64,000 bases of DNA, from assembly GCF_042654525.1 (NCBI RefSeq), contig NZ_JBHSGP010000008.1, forward strand, positions 186,001 to 250,000, written 5' to 3'. The position numbers and the translations under genes are program-made. The notes beneath the pieces are model-generated. The model searched no databases. It was not told the origin of the DNA and saw nothing but the letters and a program-made list of their open reading frames with translations. This DNA comes from Geojedonia litorea (GTDB taxonomy: Bacteria; Bacteroidota; Bacteroidia; Flavobacteriales; Flavobacteriaceae). Each line of letters starts with the position of its first letter. Position 1 is the first letter of the stretch. Positions 9,673 to 18,370 of the stretch are shown in pieces.

Positions 9673-10191
9673 ATGGAAGAATCATCTATTTTATTGGCAT
9701 TTACTCAAGTTTCAGTAGCATTTGTTGGATTTGCTTCTATAGTCGCAACATTTAGGTTTAAGGATGAATTTTCCATAAATAAAAATGATGCAAATGATTT
9801 ACAATTGATTGTTAATTCTGGATTGATGGGCACATTTTTTTCCATTCTTCCTTTTGTATTTTGGAGTTTTGGATTCAAAGATTCTTCGGTTTGGGCTTTG
9901 TGTAGCGGAATTATGAGTATAAATTATTTATGCTTTATTTACTATTTATCCAGAAAGGTTAGAATCTCTAAATTCCGTAGAAACAAGTCTAAAATTCTTG
10001 TAAGTATTTATTTTATAATAGGTATTCTAATTTTAATTCTGAATTGTCTTAATGCCTTTAATATTGTATTTCTTCGTGAGTTTGGACCTTTTTTTCTTTC
10101 TCTAATTTATCCGCTTTGTATGGTTGGATATATGTTTACGCGCTTACTCTTTCTGCCAATTTGGAGAAATTTAAAAAAACAGCAATCTTAA
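9673..10191 (+). CDS. Four-helix membrane protein of unknown function
   Basis: A 172-residue protein with hydrophobic segments at about residues 7-25, 50-68, 75-93, 110-132 and 140-160. I do not recognise a family. It is on the opposite strand to the array genes and lies between the decayed remnants and the last array gene. It could be chromosomal or stranded former cassette cargo. Confidence 0.65.
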   Translation: MEESSILLAFTQVSVAFVGFASIVATFRFKDEFSINKNDANDLQLIVNSGLMGTFFSILPFVFWSFGFKDSSVWALCSGIMSINYLCFIYYLSRKVRISKFRRNKSKILVSIYFIIGILILILNCLNAFNIVFLREFGPFFLSLIYPLCMVGYMFTRLLFLPIWRNLKKQQS

Positions 10192-10308
10192 TTGTGTGGG
10201 ATTACGTTACTTTTTGATATTTGCCGCAACAATGCTGGTATAAAATTTAGTCCATGTTGAACATAGGAATGTTCTGGCAGCAACTGTAGCAATCAACAAT
10301 AGGTAAGA

Positions 10309-11067
10309 TTAGTCATCCTTGTTATCTGCCGTCTGTGTTAGGGCAATTACCTGATCAATGATAATCCGGGCTTTATTATATCTTCTAATTCTTTGTCTGG
10401 TATATACCAAACAATCATCAATAATATTTTCAAATACTATGTCGGTGAAAAATTTGAAGTGATCGTAATCTAAAGACGATCGTCCTTCTGTAATTACCCA
10501 ACCCCCTTCATCTAGATTTCGTAAAGAACCATTTTCTCTATAATAATTTAATAAAATATTAAAGCCTTGTGTGGCGTCTGAATCTTTATCTGAAATATCA
10601 GTGGCCACTAAAGACCATTCATAAAGTTTGCTCTTTAAATCCTCACTTTTAAGAGTGCTTAATTTTCCAGAGCTCTCTAAATTTCTTAAGGTATATTCAC
10701 TTCTTGTCCAATATGGATCAGAAAATGAAATACTCAATAAACTGTCTAATTGCTCTGGTGTATAGTCAAGATTTGGATCTGGTTTTATATTTTGAAACAC
10801 AAAGCTCAATGACTGTTCCATACGGTTGAGTTGTTTTAATATTGAATCTAATGTGATACTGTTTTGTGTAAATTCAGCATTAAGTGTTTTTAAAATTTTT
10901 GTTTCATTAATAAGCTCTTTCCTTACTTCGTTCCAATTATTTATTTGTAGCGCAATGAGAATTCCTATTACTACCAATAAAATTTCTCCCACGGCATATT
11001 TTAAATACTTTGCGGTATTTCCTTCTAAAAGTAAACTTTGTCTAATTTTTCTAAAAAACTTAATCAT
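10309..11067 (-). CDS. DUF6090-family membrane protein (distal copy)
   Basis: About 252 residues, starting at the ATG that gives MIKFFRKIRQSLLLEG. An upstream in-frame extension is less likely because all paralogues start with MIKFFR. A single membrane helix (YAVGEILLVVIGILIALQINNWNE) follows a basic N-terminus, then a long helical extracytoplasmic region. The function is unknown. Three more copies are cassette cargo at 12.4, 22.2 and 23.2 kb. This one lies beyond the last recognised attC, so its own attC is missing or decayed. Confidence 0.85.
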   Translation of the reverse strand: MIKFFRKIRQSLLLEGNTAKYLKYAVGEILLVVIGILIALQINNWNEVRKELINETKILKTLNAEFTQNSITLDSILKQLNRMEQSLSFVFQNIKPDPNLDYTPEQLDSLLSISFSDPYWTRSEYTLRNLESSGKLSTLKSEDLKSKLYEWSLVATDISDKDSDATQGFNILLNYYRENGSLRNLDEGGWVITEGRSSLDYDHFKFFTDIVFENIIDDCLVYTRQRIRRYNKARIIIDQVIALTQTADNKDD

Positions 11068-11206
11068 AGTTTCAATTGGTGGTTTATTTATGTCCGCAAG
11101 CGCCCATCTCAACCATATGTCGTCTTGACATTTGATTTTGCTTTGCAAAATTGAGTTTCGATAATCTAAAGAAGTTTATCATTCGTTAGCGGTTTCTGAT
11201 AATGAA

Positions 11207-11340
11207 GCACAATGTGTTTGTGTATGATTTCGTTGTGATGGTGAGGAACTAATTTAGTAAATAAAACCAGAACATAAGAAAATAGGTAGGATTTTCAGGA
11301 GTAGGCAAGAGCCAGCAATTACTTATAGCCATTGTTGTGT
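11207..11340 (-). repeat. attC-like site 1 (most distal)
   Basis: Degenerate: the core is GCACAAT instead of AAC at the left, with GTTGTGT at the right. The left stem (GTGTAT type) and right stem (ATAGCC type) do not match, so the site looks chimeric or decayed. Confidence 0.75.
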
Positions 11341-11346
11341 GTTCGT

Positions 11347-12267
11347 TTATTTTAATATATCAATTATCACATTTCCTCTTTTTCGCCCTTTATCAACATA
11401 TTCGTGAGCTTTTACTATTTCATCAAGTTTAAATGATTTGTCGATGTAAGGTTTTAATTTTCCATTTTCAGCCATATCTTTTATCAACTTAAGATGTTCA
11501 TTCTTCTCTTTTGTTAGCATTTTAACAGAAACGAAAGTACCTCTAGTTTTAAGAGCTTTTTTTGCTTTTGATTTTGTTGTTTTTCCAACGGCATCAAAAA
11601 TTATATCGAATTTTTCATTGCCTTCGGAATAGTCCTCTTTTTTATAATCTATTACACTTTCAGCGCCTAATGATTTTACCATTTCAAAATTAGAAGTACT
11701 ACATACGCCTTTTACTGTTGAGCCTTTTTGATTTGCAATTTGTACAGCATAGCTACCAACACTTCCAGAAGCTCCATAAACTAAAATGTTTTGTCCATTT
11801 TTTAAATTAGCTTTCTCTAAAAGGTAAATAGCAGTCATTGCTCCAACTGGTAGAGCGGCGGCTTCATGATAACTTAAATTCTTTGGTTTTAATTCAATCA
11901 CACCATTTTTCCATTTTTGTGGTAAGCATATATATTCGGCATACGAACCTGTGTTTAACATTGAAGTTGTTCCAAATACACTATCTCCAACATTGAATTT
12001 AGTGACGCTTTTCCCAATGTCTTCAACTATTCCAGCCAATTCATGTCCTAAAATGTTTTTCTTGGGTTTGAAAAGTCCAAAAATTAATCTTGCAGGAAGC
12101 CAAAATAAAGGTGGAAAATCAGAACTTCGAAGTCTAACATCTCCAGACGTAACGGTAGCTGCATGTATTTTTACTAGAATCTCATCATCTTTAGGTTTGG
12201 GTTTTTCCACATCCTTTATTTTAAGGACTTCTGGTGGGCCATATTTTTCATAAACTATTGCTTTCAT
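11347..12267 (-). CDS. MDR-family NAD(P)-dependent quinone/alcohol oxidoreductase (cassette)
   Basis: The 306-residue protein is a medium-chain dehydrogenase/reductase of the zinc-independent quinone-oxidoreductase type. The N-terminal GroES-like part starts MKAIVYEKYGPPEVL and has GHELAGIVEDIG near residue 75. The cofactor-binding Rossmann motif is ILVYGASGSVGSYAVQIA near residue 160. No structural zinc Cys cluster is seen. It likely reduces a quinone or enone with NADPH in the cytoplasm. It is the sole gene of the cassette between attC 1 and attC 2. Confidence 0.9.
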   Translation of the reverse strand: MKAIVYEKYGPPEVLKIKDVEKPKPKDDEILVKIHAATVTSGDVRLRSSDFPPLFWLPARLIFGLFKPKKNILGHELAGIVEDIGKSVTKFNVGDSVFGTTSMLNTGSYAEYICLPQKWKNGVIELKPKNLSYHEAAALPVGAMTAIYLLEKANLKNGQNILVYGASGSVGSYAVQIANQKGSTVKGVCSTSNFEMVKSLGAESVIDYKKEDYSEGNEKFDIIFDAVGKTTKSKAKKALKTRGTFVSVKMLTKEKNEHLKLIKDMAENGKLKPYIDKSFKLDEIVKAHEYVDKGRKRGNVIIDILK

Positions 12268-12293
12268 ATTTTTTTAGGTAATCTGAAAAAGAT

Positions 12294-12427
12294 ACACAAC
12301 GGTCTCGTATAAGAATAATTGCGTGCTTGTGTGCGAAGATTTTCCGTAGGAAAATTAGAGGCAGGCAAGTAAAGCAACTAGCATTGTGTAAGCTAAAAAT
12401 AGCAATTATTTATACATGGTGTTGTGC
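12294..12427 (-). repeat. attC-like site 2
   Basis: Left ACACAAC, right GTTGTGC. The stem is GTATAAGAATA against its complement TATTTATAC, with the variable part around TTTTCCGTAGGAAAA. Confidence 0.85.
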
Positions 12428-12432
12428 TTTCG

Positions 12433-13197
12433 TTATTTTTCTAAATCTTTCTCAATTTCCAGCAATATATTTTCAATTGTAGTTTTAAAGTCTGGAAAAA
12501 TTCTGTTATTAGAAGTACGATTCATTGCATGGAATGATAATAGCGAGTTTTCAAATTGAACAGATTTTAACAAGGATTCGTAGTTCATAGTGTCAGAAAT
12601 TGAATTTTGTTTTTTTTCGTACCAACCAATTTGAGTAAAAAGCTTTTGAAGACTTGACTTTTCATTAAATAAATCTCGGATTGCATGAAACTCTTTTTCT
12701 GCAGTTTTTTCTTGGTCATCTATTCGATCTAGTGAAATCTCAAACGAAGCAAGTTGATGTCTTAATTTTTTATTCTGAATTAAATTCAGGTTGCCAGAAC
12801 TAATTAAATCTGTTAATACACCAAGGGAGGGCATATAAATATCATAATTATCCATAACATCGTTTAGAATGACAGCCGTTAATGTATCATTAATGGTATC
12901 TAAAATACTTTTATCAAATAAGGTTAGTAGTTTTTCTACATCTTCAGTCATTTCTTTATTAAGGGCAATTAAAGTCTCTAAATTCTCAAGATTCAACTCA
13001 AATTCTGCCTGTAATGACTGTAAATATTCTTGTTCAATTTTCCTTTCTTGTTTAAGGTTGTTGGTGTTGTTTATCTGTAACGCAATTAAAATTCCAATAA
13101 CCACAAGAATGATTTCTCCAATTGCATATTTAAAATATTTTCCAGTTTTGTTTTCCATAAGTAAGTTTTGACGGATTTGACGAAAGAGTTTTATCAT
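12433..13197 (-). CDS. DUF6090-family membrane protein (cassette)
   Basis: A 254-residue protein starting MIKLFRQIRQNLLMEN, with one membrane helix at about residues 22-46 (YAIGEIILVVIGILIALQ) and a long, mostly helical extracytoplasmic part rich in Glu, Lys and Leu. The family is common in Flavobacteriia and its function is unknown. It is paralogous to the genes at 10309, 22213 and 23192. It is the only gene of its cassette, whose flanking words are GTTGTGCTT and AAGCACAAC. Confidence 0.87.
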   Translation of the reverse strand: MIKLFRQIRQNLLMENKTGKYFKYAIGEIILVVIGILIALQINNTNNLKQERKIEQEYLQSLQAEFELNLENLETLIALNKEMTEDVEKLLTLFDKSILDTINDTLTAVILNDVMDNYDIYMPSLGVLTDLISSGNLNLIQNKKLRHQLASFEISLDRIDDQEKTAEKEFHAIRDLFNEKSSLQKLFTQIGWYEKKQNSISDTMNYESLLKSVQFENSLLSFHAMNRTSNNRIFPDFKTTIENILLEIEKDLEK

Positions 13198-13221
13198 TGG
13201 TTAGCGGTTTCTAATAATGAA

Positions 13222-13354
13222 GCACAACGTGTTTGTGTATGGTTTCGTTGCGTGTTTCAGCAACTAAAATAGAAAATACAAACCGAATAGAAAATCCGTG
13301 AGGATTTTCGTAAGTCGGCAGTGACCGAGCAATTAATTATACACGTTGTTAGGC
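13222..13354 (-). repeat. attC-like site 3
   Basis: Left GCACAAC, right GTTAGGC. The outer stem GTGTAT pairs with ATACAC, and TTGC pairs with GCAA. The internal palindrome is around AAAATCCGTGAGGATTTT. Confidence 0.88.
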
Positions 13355-13370
13355 TCAGTATTTAACTAAT

Positions 13371-14705
13371 TTATTCTTTAAATTGTTCAAGTAATGCCAA
13401 ACTACGAACAAGGGCTGTCATATGCATGTTTTTATTTTTCTCATCCTTTTTTGCACTAAAAAAAGCAATAACCAATCTTTTTGTTGGTGATATGTAAAGA
13501 CTCTGACCTCCAAACCCAGTTTTAAGGAAGTCGCCATCTTCAAAAATCACATCCCAATGATAGCTCTGAAAATCTGCGCCTTGTCCTTCATAATAATGTT
13601 TCCTCAAATGCTGATCCGTTCCTCCTTCAGATCTAAATAATGCTCTATCTCCGGTATGAATTTGATTTAAATATCGTGCCGATGCTATTTTTGTAGTAGC
13701 GTCATCTGTAAAGGCCAGTCCATATCTGGCAAGATCTCTTAAGCGCATGAGCATTGGACCGTAACTTCCAGCAACACCAGTACTGGATAGCGTTACCCTT
13801 GCATCATCTTCAGCTCCGATTCTTGTCCATATATAGTCCTGAACCAACTCATGAAAAGGTTTAGAAGAAACTCTTTCAGCAATGGTAGTCAGAATAACAG
13901 AATTGGCGGAAGTATAATCGAAGGTTTGCCCAGCGGGTTCAATTTGTCCTGAATTAGCCAATAATTCAATTAAGCTTTCTTCAAATCCAGGATTTGGCTC
14001 TGTATAAACCGCAGAATGCTGAAGTAATTTATAAAAACAATGGTTTGGGTCAGTAAAGGATTCCTTATCGCTTTCTCTGCAGTTGATTCCTGAGGTCATC
14101 CTTAATAAATTTTCAATAGTTACATTTGCCAATGGCTTATCCTTAAACTCTGTAATATGCTTCCCAATCGGATCTTGTTCGTTAAGTTTTCCTTCATCTG
14201 CCAAATGTGCTATTACGGTTCCTAAAAATGTTTTACTCACAGAACCAAGAAAATGCTTGTCAGAAGGTTCCATTTCGGGATACCCTTCATAAACCACTTG
14301 TCCTTTGTGAAGAACAATTACACCATTAACTTGTTTTTCATCGCAAATTTGGTCAAGTGATGTTTCCTTTTCAAAGAAGGCACTGGTGAGAATCTCTTGA
14401 CCGAGGGTTTGACTTATATTTTCTGGAAGCTTTATTGTTTTTGTATTTCCTTTTTCTATCAGAACAGTAGGAATATAGTTTTCCATATGGCTAAATACCT
14501 CTGTTATTTGAGGTCCTCTTCCAATAAGCGATTCAGGAATCGTAAAGATTATTTTATGGTCTTTTGATGTGGGAATTTTTCTTGATTCTACAGCTAATGC
14601 AATTTTTTCTTCTAATGTGAGCTCTTTGACTTGTTTTTTACATCCAACGAATAGAAGCAAACTGAGAGTGATAAGTACCTTTAATGACAGTTTGTTGGTT
14701 ATCAT
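13371..14705 (-). CDS. SxxK serine hydrolase lipoprotein (class C beta-lactamase fold, cassette)
   Basis: The 444-residue protein has a lipoprotein leader (LLLFVGCKKQ, Cys near 22). The catalytic SxxK motif is SVSK at residues 155-158 and the second-motif region is FDYTSANSVIL near 265. A glycine-rich FGGQSLYISP segment at the C-terminal end replaces the usual KTG-like strand. Such penicillin-binding-protein-like hydrolases act on peptidoglycan, esters or amides outside the cytoplasm; the substrate cannot be read from sequence. It is the single gene of a cassette whose ends share the 10-bp word GTTAGGCTCA. Confidence 0.88.
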   Translation of the reverse strand: MITNKLSLKVLITLSLLLFVGCKKQVKELTLEEKIALAVESRKIPTSKDHKIIFTIPESLIGRGPQITEVFSHMENYIPTVLIEKGNTKTIKLPENISQTLGQEILTSAFFEKETSLDQICDEKQVNGVIVLHKGQVVYEGYPEMEPSDKHFLGSVSKTFLGTVIAHLADEGKLNEQDPIGKHITEFKDKPLANVTIENLLRMTSGINCRESDKESFTDPNHCFYKLLQHSAVYTEPNPGFEESLIELLANSGQIEPAGQTFDYTSANSVILTTIAERVSSKPFHELVQDYIWTRIGAEDDARVTLSSTGVAGSYGPMLMRLRDLARYGLAFTDDATTKIASARYLNQIHTGDRALFRSEGGTDQHLRKHYYEGQGADFQSYHWDVIFEDGDFLKTGFGGQSLYISPTKRLVIAFFSAKKDEKNKNMHMTALVRSLALLEQFKE

Positions 14706-14726
14706 ATTTAATTGCTTTTTTATTGA

Positions 14727-14859
14727 GCCTAACGGTCTCGTATAACCGTCAGTTACGGGTTAATATGCGTTAATTTTCGGTTTAGAACTGACGCTAGCAA
14801 TTCCGAGTGGATTCCGACGTAGTCGAATCCGCCGTAATTGCGCTTACACGTTATTGTAG
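14727..14859 (-). repeat. attC-like site 4
   Basis: Left GCCTAAC, right ATTGTAGC, where the expected core G is A. It belongs to the subfamily with CGTATAACCGTCAGTTACGG. The right stem, CGCTTACAC, has lost part of its complementarity. Confidence 0.8.
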
Positions 14860-14872
14860 CACGTTTTTTACT

Positions 14873-15385
14873 TTATTCTATTTTCAATGGGGAATGATGT
14901 TCACTTACGATTTTCCATCCATCACTGGTCTTCACAAACAACAATGATATTTGGTCGTTTACAACAACTAAATCTTCACCAAACTTGAGATGAAAATCAG
15001 AATGAAAAGTTAAATTGGCGACATCACCATACACAGCAACGAACATATCCTCTGTGTCAAATTTCACAATTTCTGTTACAGCACCAAATGTATTGCGTTC
15101 AAACTCTTCATTGGCCTCACTTCCATTGCGTGGTTCTCCATTTTTAAATTCAGTAAACTTTGGACTATAAGCATGGAAATCAATTAGTTTGTCTAGATCC
15201 CCGTCCTTAAGACTTTGCACAATTCCATCCCATGTTTCCAATAATTCTTGTTTAGCTTCAGGAAATTCATCATTAATTAAATCAACTTTTACTTTTTCAA
15301 TTTCCACTTTTTCTTCTTTTTCTTTACAACTCGTAGTTATAATTCCGAAAATCATAATTAATCCAAAAATCATTTTAGTATTCAT
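14873..15385 (-). CDS. SnoaL/NTF2-like lipoprotein (cassette)
   Basis: The 170-residue protein has a lipoprotein leader (FGIITTSCKEKEE, Cys near 20), then a highly charged linker. The globular part has the NTF2/DUF4440-like pattern, with LIDFHAYSPKFTEF near residue 70 and a C-terminal DQISLLFVKTSDGWKIVSEHHS strand pair. Many such proteins bind or process small molecules. No catalytic residues can be defined. Single-gene cassette flanked by TTGTAGC and GCTACAA. Confidence 0.75.
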   Translation of the reverse strand: MNTKMIFGLIMIFGIITTSCKEKEEKVEIEKVKVDLINDEFPEAKQELLETWDGIVQSLKDGDLDKLIDFHAYSPKFTEFKNGEPRNGSEANEEFERNTFGAVTEIVKFDTEDMFVAVYGDVANLTFHSDFHLKFGEDLVVVNDQISLLFVKTSDGWKIVSEHHSPLKIE

Positions 15386-15460
15386 AATATCATATTTAAT
15401 TGGTTAATAGCTATTTAGCAAGTTACGATATTTATTATAAAGTATGATTTTGGTAATGGG

Positions 15461-15621
15461 CTACAACGTGTTTGGCTATGGTTTCGTTGCGGAGAAAATC
15501 CGTTAGTGATTTACCGACGTACAACGAAGTTAATTAATTCAAGTGACACGAGCAACGCGAACTGGCGCTAGCAATTTCTGCGAAGGAATTTGGCAGCAAT
15601 TAATTATACACGTTGTTGGCA
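15461..15621 (-). repeat. attC-like site 5 (long, chimeric stems)
   Basis: Left GGGCTACAAC, right GTTGGCA; 161 bp. The left stem is GGCTAT type but the right stem is ATACAC type, so the outer stem has two mismatches. This suggests a hybrid of two attC lineages. Confidence 0.8.
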
Positions 15622-15629
15622 TTAGTATT

Positions 15630-16988
15630 TTATTTATCAATATTCTGTAAGTCTTCAATCAATCTTTTTGAGCCTAAAGCTGTTTTAGCTTTTTGATACA
15701 TGAATGCCTTATTTTCATTGCCCAAGACAAGGTCTGCAGCAAATAAACCGTAGGCTAAAGAGCCTTTTGCACCAGTTCCAGACATGCCACCAACTATTAT
15801 AAGACTAGAATCAATTTCTATATCGTTCTTGACAGCATTACTAACATAAGGTATTTCTGTTTGGGTTAATGAGTACACGCAGGAATAACCTCTTTCATAT
15901 TCTAAATCCTCAAATTCTATTGGTAAATTGAGTTTGTTTAAATAATCTATTGTATTTTCTTTACTCCATTGAATTTCTTCTGCAGTTAAATCTAACTTCC
16001 AAACTTCATCTAAATCCTTAATATCTGTTCTTAAGAAGTGTGCTCCAGTTTTTAACAAAGGATTGTCATCTTCATCATATTTTTCAATCATTGAATAAAA
16101 AATTTCAGAATTTAAATATGCAACAGGATAAGATTCTTTTAATTTCTCTTTTTGCTCAATAGATAAAGTATTGTACTTATTGGAATTTATTTTTATAAAC
16201 GAAAGAAATAGTCTTTTTGGAACTATCAATTTAGTTATATTAGGGGCTATTTCCTTTAATAGAACTCCATTGTATGGTCCGCCTGCAGCAACCACTTTCT
16301 TACTCAAAACAGTTTTGGATAAACCTGTCTTTGTGTTTGTGATTTCAATTTTATAAATACCATCCTCTTTTTTTAAGCTGGTCACTTTTTGATTGTAGTC
16401 AATTCTATTACCAGCTTTTTTTATTGCCATGTGAAGCTTTTCAATTAAAGCTTTTGGATTCAGTGTGCCAGAATAGTCTTTAAATTCCCGAATGACCATA
16501 GTAGTATCAGAAATTTTCATTCCAAATTTTTCCATTGCTTCTAATGCATTTGAGGCATATTCATACTTATCTGTTTGGCCATCTAATAATTCTTCAACTT
16601 CTGTTATTTGAGATTTGGAATAAATGTAAGTTACAGGTGAAGTTGTATAGATATCATTCATTGAGTGCAATCGTTGCTTTTCACCATTATTTAAGTAGTC
16701 AATTAATTTTTTTGTTTCGCTTACAGATGTTTGTTGTAGATATGAAAAAATATCTTCATTTGGTCCAAGACTTCTTGAAATTCGAGCTTCTCCAAAACTT
16801 GAACCAAAAGTGTTAACAGAGTCTTGTTGTTCTATCAATAAAACATCTTTTCCATATTTTGATAGCTCCCAAGCAGTTGAACTTCCCATAAGTCCACCAC
16901 CAATAACGACAACGTCTTCTATCTCATCAGAAGTTTGACATGAAAATAATGTGAGTGAATAAAATATTATCAGGATTAAGTTTTTCAT
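15630..16988 (-). CDS. FAD-dependent DAO-family oxidoreductase lipoprotein (cassette)
   Basis: The 452-residue protein starts with a short lipoprotein leader (LTLFSCQTSDE). The dinucleotide-binding motif VVVIGGGLMGSSTAWEL lies at about residues 27-43 and a second FAD contact near the end has SLIIVGGMSGTGAKGS. The overall pattern is that of sarcosine oxidase/N-methyltryptophan oxidase-like enzymes, which oxidise secondary amines and release H2O2. A membrane-anchored version is unusual for this cytosolic family. Substrate unknown. The next cassette encodes an SAM methyltransferase, but the two are separate cassettes. Its ends share GTTGGCATTA. Confidence 0.85.
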   Translation of the reverse strand: MKNLILIIFYSLTLFSCQTSDEIEDVVVIGGGLMGSSTAWELSKYGKDVLLIEQQDSVNTFGSSFGEARISRSLGPNEDIFSYLQQTSVSETKKLIDYLNNGEKQRLHSMNDIYTTSPVTYIYSKSQITEVEELLDGQTDKYEYASNALEAMEKFGMKISDTTMVIREFKDYSGTLNPKALIEKLHMAIKKAGNRIDYNQKVTSLKKEDGIYKIEITNTKTGLSKTVLSKKVVAAGGPYNGVLLKEIAPNITKLIVPKRLFLSFIKINSNKYNTLSIEQKEKLKESYPVAYLNSEIFYSMIEKYDEDDNPLLKTGAHFLRTDIKDLDEVWKLDLTAEEIQWSKENTIDYLNKLNLPIEFEDLEYERGYSCVYSLTQTEIPYVSNAVKNDIEIDSSLIIVGGMSGTGAKGSLAYGLFAADLVLGNENKAFMYQKAKTALGSKRLIEDLQNIDK

Positions 16989-17001
16989 TTTAGGATATTA
17001 A

Positions 17002-17136
17002 TGCCAACGGTCTCGGCTATGAGTAGTTGCGTGGTTAAGCAACTAATTTAGTAAACAAAAACCACCGCGAGAAAATTCCGAAGGAATTTTCCAAATAGGC
17101 AACGACCAAAGCAATTAATTATACACGTTGTTGGCA
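17002..17136 (-). repeat. attC-like site 6
   Basis: Left TGCCAAC, right GTTGGCA. The left stem is GGCTATGAGTAGTTGC and the right stem is of the ATACAC type, so it is another mismatched hybrid site. Confidence 0.82.
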
Positions 17137-17141
17137 ACAGT

Positions 17142-17966
17142 TTATTTTTTATAAACTCCACTTTTAAGTTCTAGTTCACCAGTCTTTAAGTGATTAAGAA
17201 GATTCATTAGTTTCGGTTTAGTTGTTTCACCCATAAGAACGTTTAACCCCATTTTTGGAGGCCCAAATTCTTTCAATTTTGCAACGAGTGCATTGAAAAA
17301 ATAAATTCCGGCTTGGGTCTGGTTGATAGATTGCTCTTTAGTTAAACCAAATTGCGTTAATAAAGCATCCATATCTGTTTCTTTGAAAAGAAAACTCATG
17401 TCTGATGTACTTGCCCATGGCATAGGATAATTAACTTCTCCATCTTCTTTTTTTAAGATGTCATAATAAAGAAAGTGTCCACCTGGTTTAAGTACTCGAC
17501 TTATTTCGGAATAGAGCTTTTCTTTGTCAGGAATGTTCATTTGAACATGTTGTGTCCAGACCACATCAAACATGTTATCGCCAAATGGAAGGCTTGTAGC
17601 ATCTCCTTGAACAAATGAAGTCTTACTATCTAACTTTACAAGTTTAGAAAGTTCCTTCGCTGTTCTAATATATTCATTACTAAGGTCTATTCCTGTAGCT
17701 TGACAATTATATTCATCAGCCAGCATTCGACATGGGCCGCCAAGTCCACATCCTACATCCAAAACTGTTGCACCTTCTAGGTTTATACTTTCAGCAAGTT
17801 CTTTTGATACTGCTGCGCCCCTTACATGAAATTCATCAGCCCCAGCAATGTCAGATCTTTTCACCTCGTTTATGTCAATTCCCTGTTCTATTAAACGATT
17901 TACTATATCTTCATAAAGCTCTTCCTTCAGGTAATGGTTTTCTATATTTTGATTTAAGCTTTCCAT
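17142..17966 (-). CDS. SAM-dependent methyltransferase (cassette)
   Basis: About 274 residues from the ATG giving MESLNQNIENHYL. A frame extension to 18002 would start with GTG inside the attC and is rejected. The class I SAM-binding motif ATVLDVGCGLGGPCRML is near residue 70, followed by the acidic TGIDLS and the post-motif FDVVWTQHVQMNIP. It resembles the UbiE and glycine/sarcosine N-methyltransferase type of small-molecule methylase. It is cytoplasmic, and the substrate is unknown. Cassette ends share the 10-bp word GTTGGCAACA. Confidence 0.9.
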   Translation of the reverse strand: MESLNQNIENHYLKEELYEDIVNRLIEQGIDINEVKRSDIAGADEFHVRGAAVSKELAESINLEGATVLDVGCGLGGPCRMLADEYNCQATGIDLSNEYIRTAKELSKLVKLDSKTSFVQGDATSLPFGDNMFDVVWTQHVQMNIPDKEKLYSEISRVLKPGGHFLYYDILKKEDGEVNYPMPWASTSDMSFLFKETDMDALLTQFGLTKEQSINQTQAGIYFFNALVAKLKEFGPPKMGLNVLMGETTKPKLMNLLNHLKTGELELKSGVYKK

Positions 17967-17989
17967 CCTGTTTGATTTTGGTTTATTGT

Positions 17990-18087
17990 TGCCAACGGTC
18001 ACGCGGATAAGGCGAGTAGTGTTGCGAGCTTGCTCGCATTAGCTACGGTAGCCTTTAGACGCATATTCGCCTTATCCGTTGTTGGGA
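17990..18087 (-). repeat. attC-like site 7 (short, GC-rich; belongs to mini-cassette copy 1)
   Basis: Left TGCCAAC, right GTTGGGA; only 98 bp. The stem GGATAAGGCG pairs perfectly with CGCCTTATCC, and an inner hairpin is GCGAGCTTGCTCGC. It is identical from AAC onward to site 27. Confidence 0.88.
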
Positions 18088-18209
18088 ATCTGTGCCGTAG
18101 GCACAGGGCGAATATGCAGTCGTACTGCGTGACCGTTGGGAACATTTAGCATACGCAGTAGACACGCAGTGTCGCGGATGCGTGCCGAAGGCATTGTTCC
18201 CAACGTGTT
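17994..18209 (-). repeat. Geneless mini-cassette, copy 1
   Basis: This 216-bp segment is identical by eye to 35526-35741. It comprises attC 7 plus a body of about 125 bp with no clear gene, much richer in GC than its surroundings. Hairpins include CTGTGCC-GTA-GGCACAG, and the core word GTTGGGAA occurs twice inside. A 40-codon frame (MPSARIRDTACLLRML and onward) spans the body and stops in the attC, but codon use gives no support for coding. The identity ends exactly at the AAC cores, so the duplicated unit is one cassette with the attC on its low-coordinate side. Confidence 0.88.
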
Positions 18210-18328
18210 TGGCTATGAGTAGTTGCGTGGGTTAGCACTTAACTTTGCAAGTACACACCAAACTGAAAATCCGCGAGGATTTTCAGAAGTAGGCGAGTTG
18301 TAGCAATTACTTATAGCCATTGTTGGCA
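18198..18328 (-). repeat. attC-like site 8
   Basis: Left TCCCAAC, right GTTGGCA. The stem GGCTATGAGTAGTTGC pairs with GCAATTACTTATAGCC through two G-T wobbles on the plus strand. Confidence 0.9.
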
Positions 18329-18370
18329 ACTGGCTTCTGTCTATTTTTATTAGTCAATTAATTATTAAAG

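Noticed and set aside
10192..10308. A 45th attC-like site downstream of the last DUF6090 gene
   Set aside because: GCAACAATGCTGGTATAAA and CAACAATAGG vaguely resemble site ends, but no paired stems or matching terminal words were found.
17967..18002. Extended start of the methyltransferase at a GTG codon
   Set aside because: The GTG lies within the attC core, and the extension has no conserved residues. The ATG at 17966 gives normal family length.
18081..18204. 40-residue protein gene in the mini-cassette
   Set aside because: The frame is complete, but its arginine- and alanine-rich composition merely follows the GC-rich hairpins. Both copies are identical, so conservation gives no coding signal.
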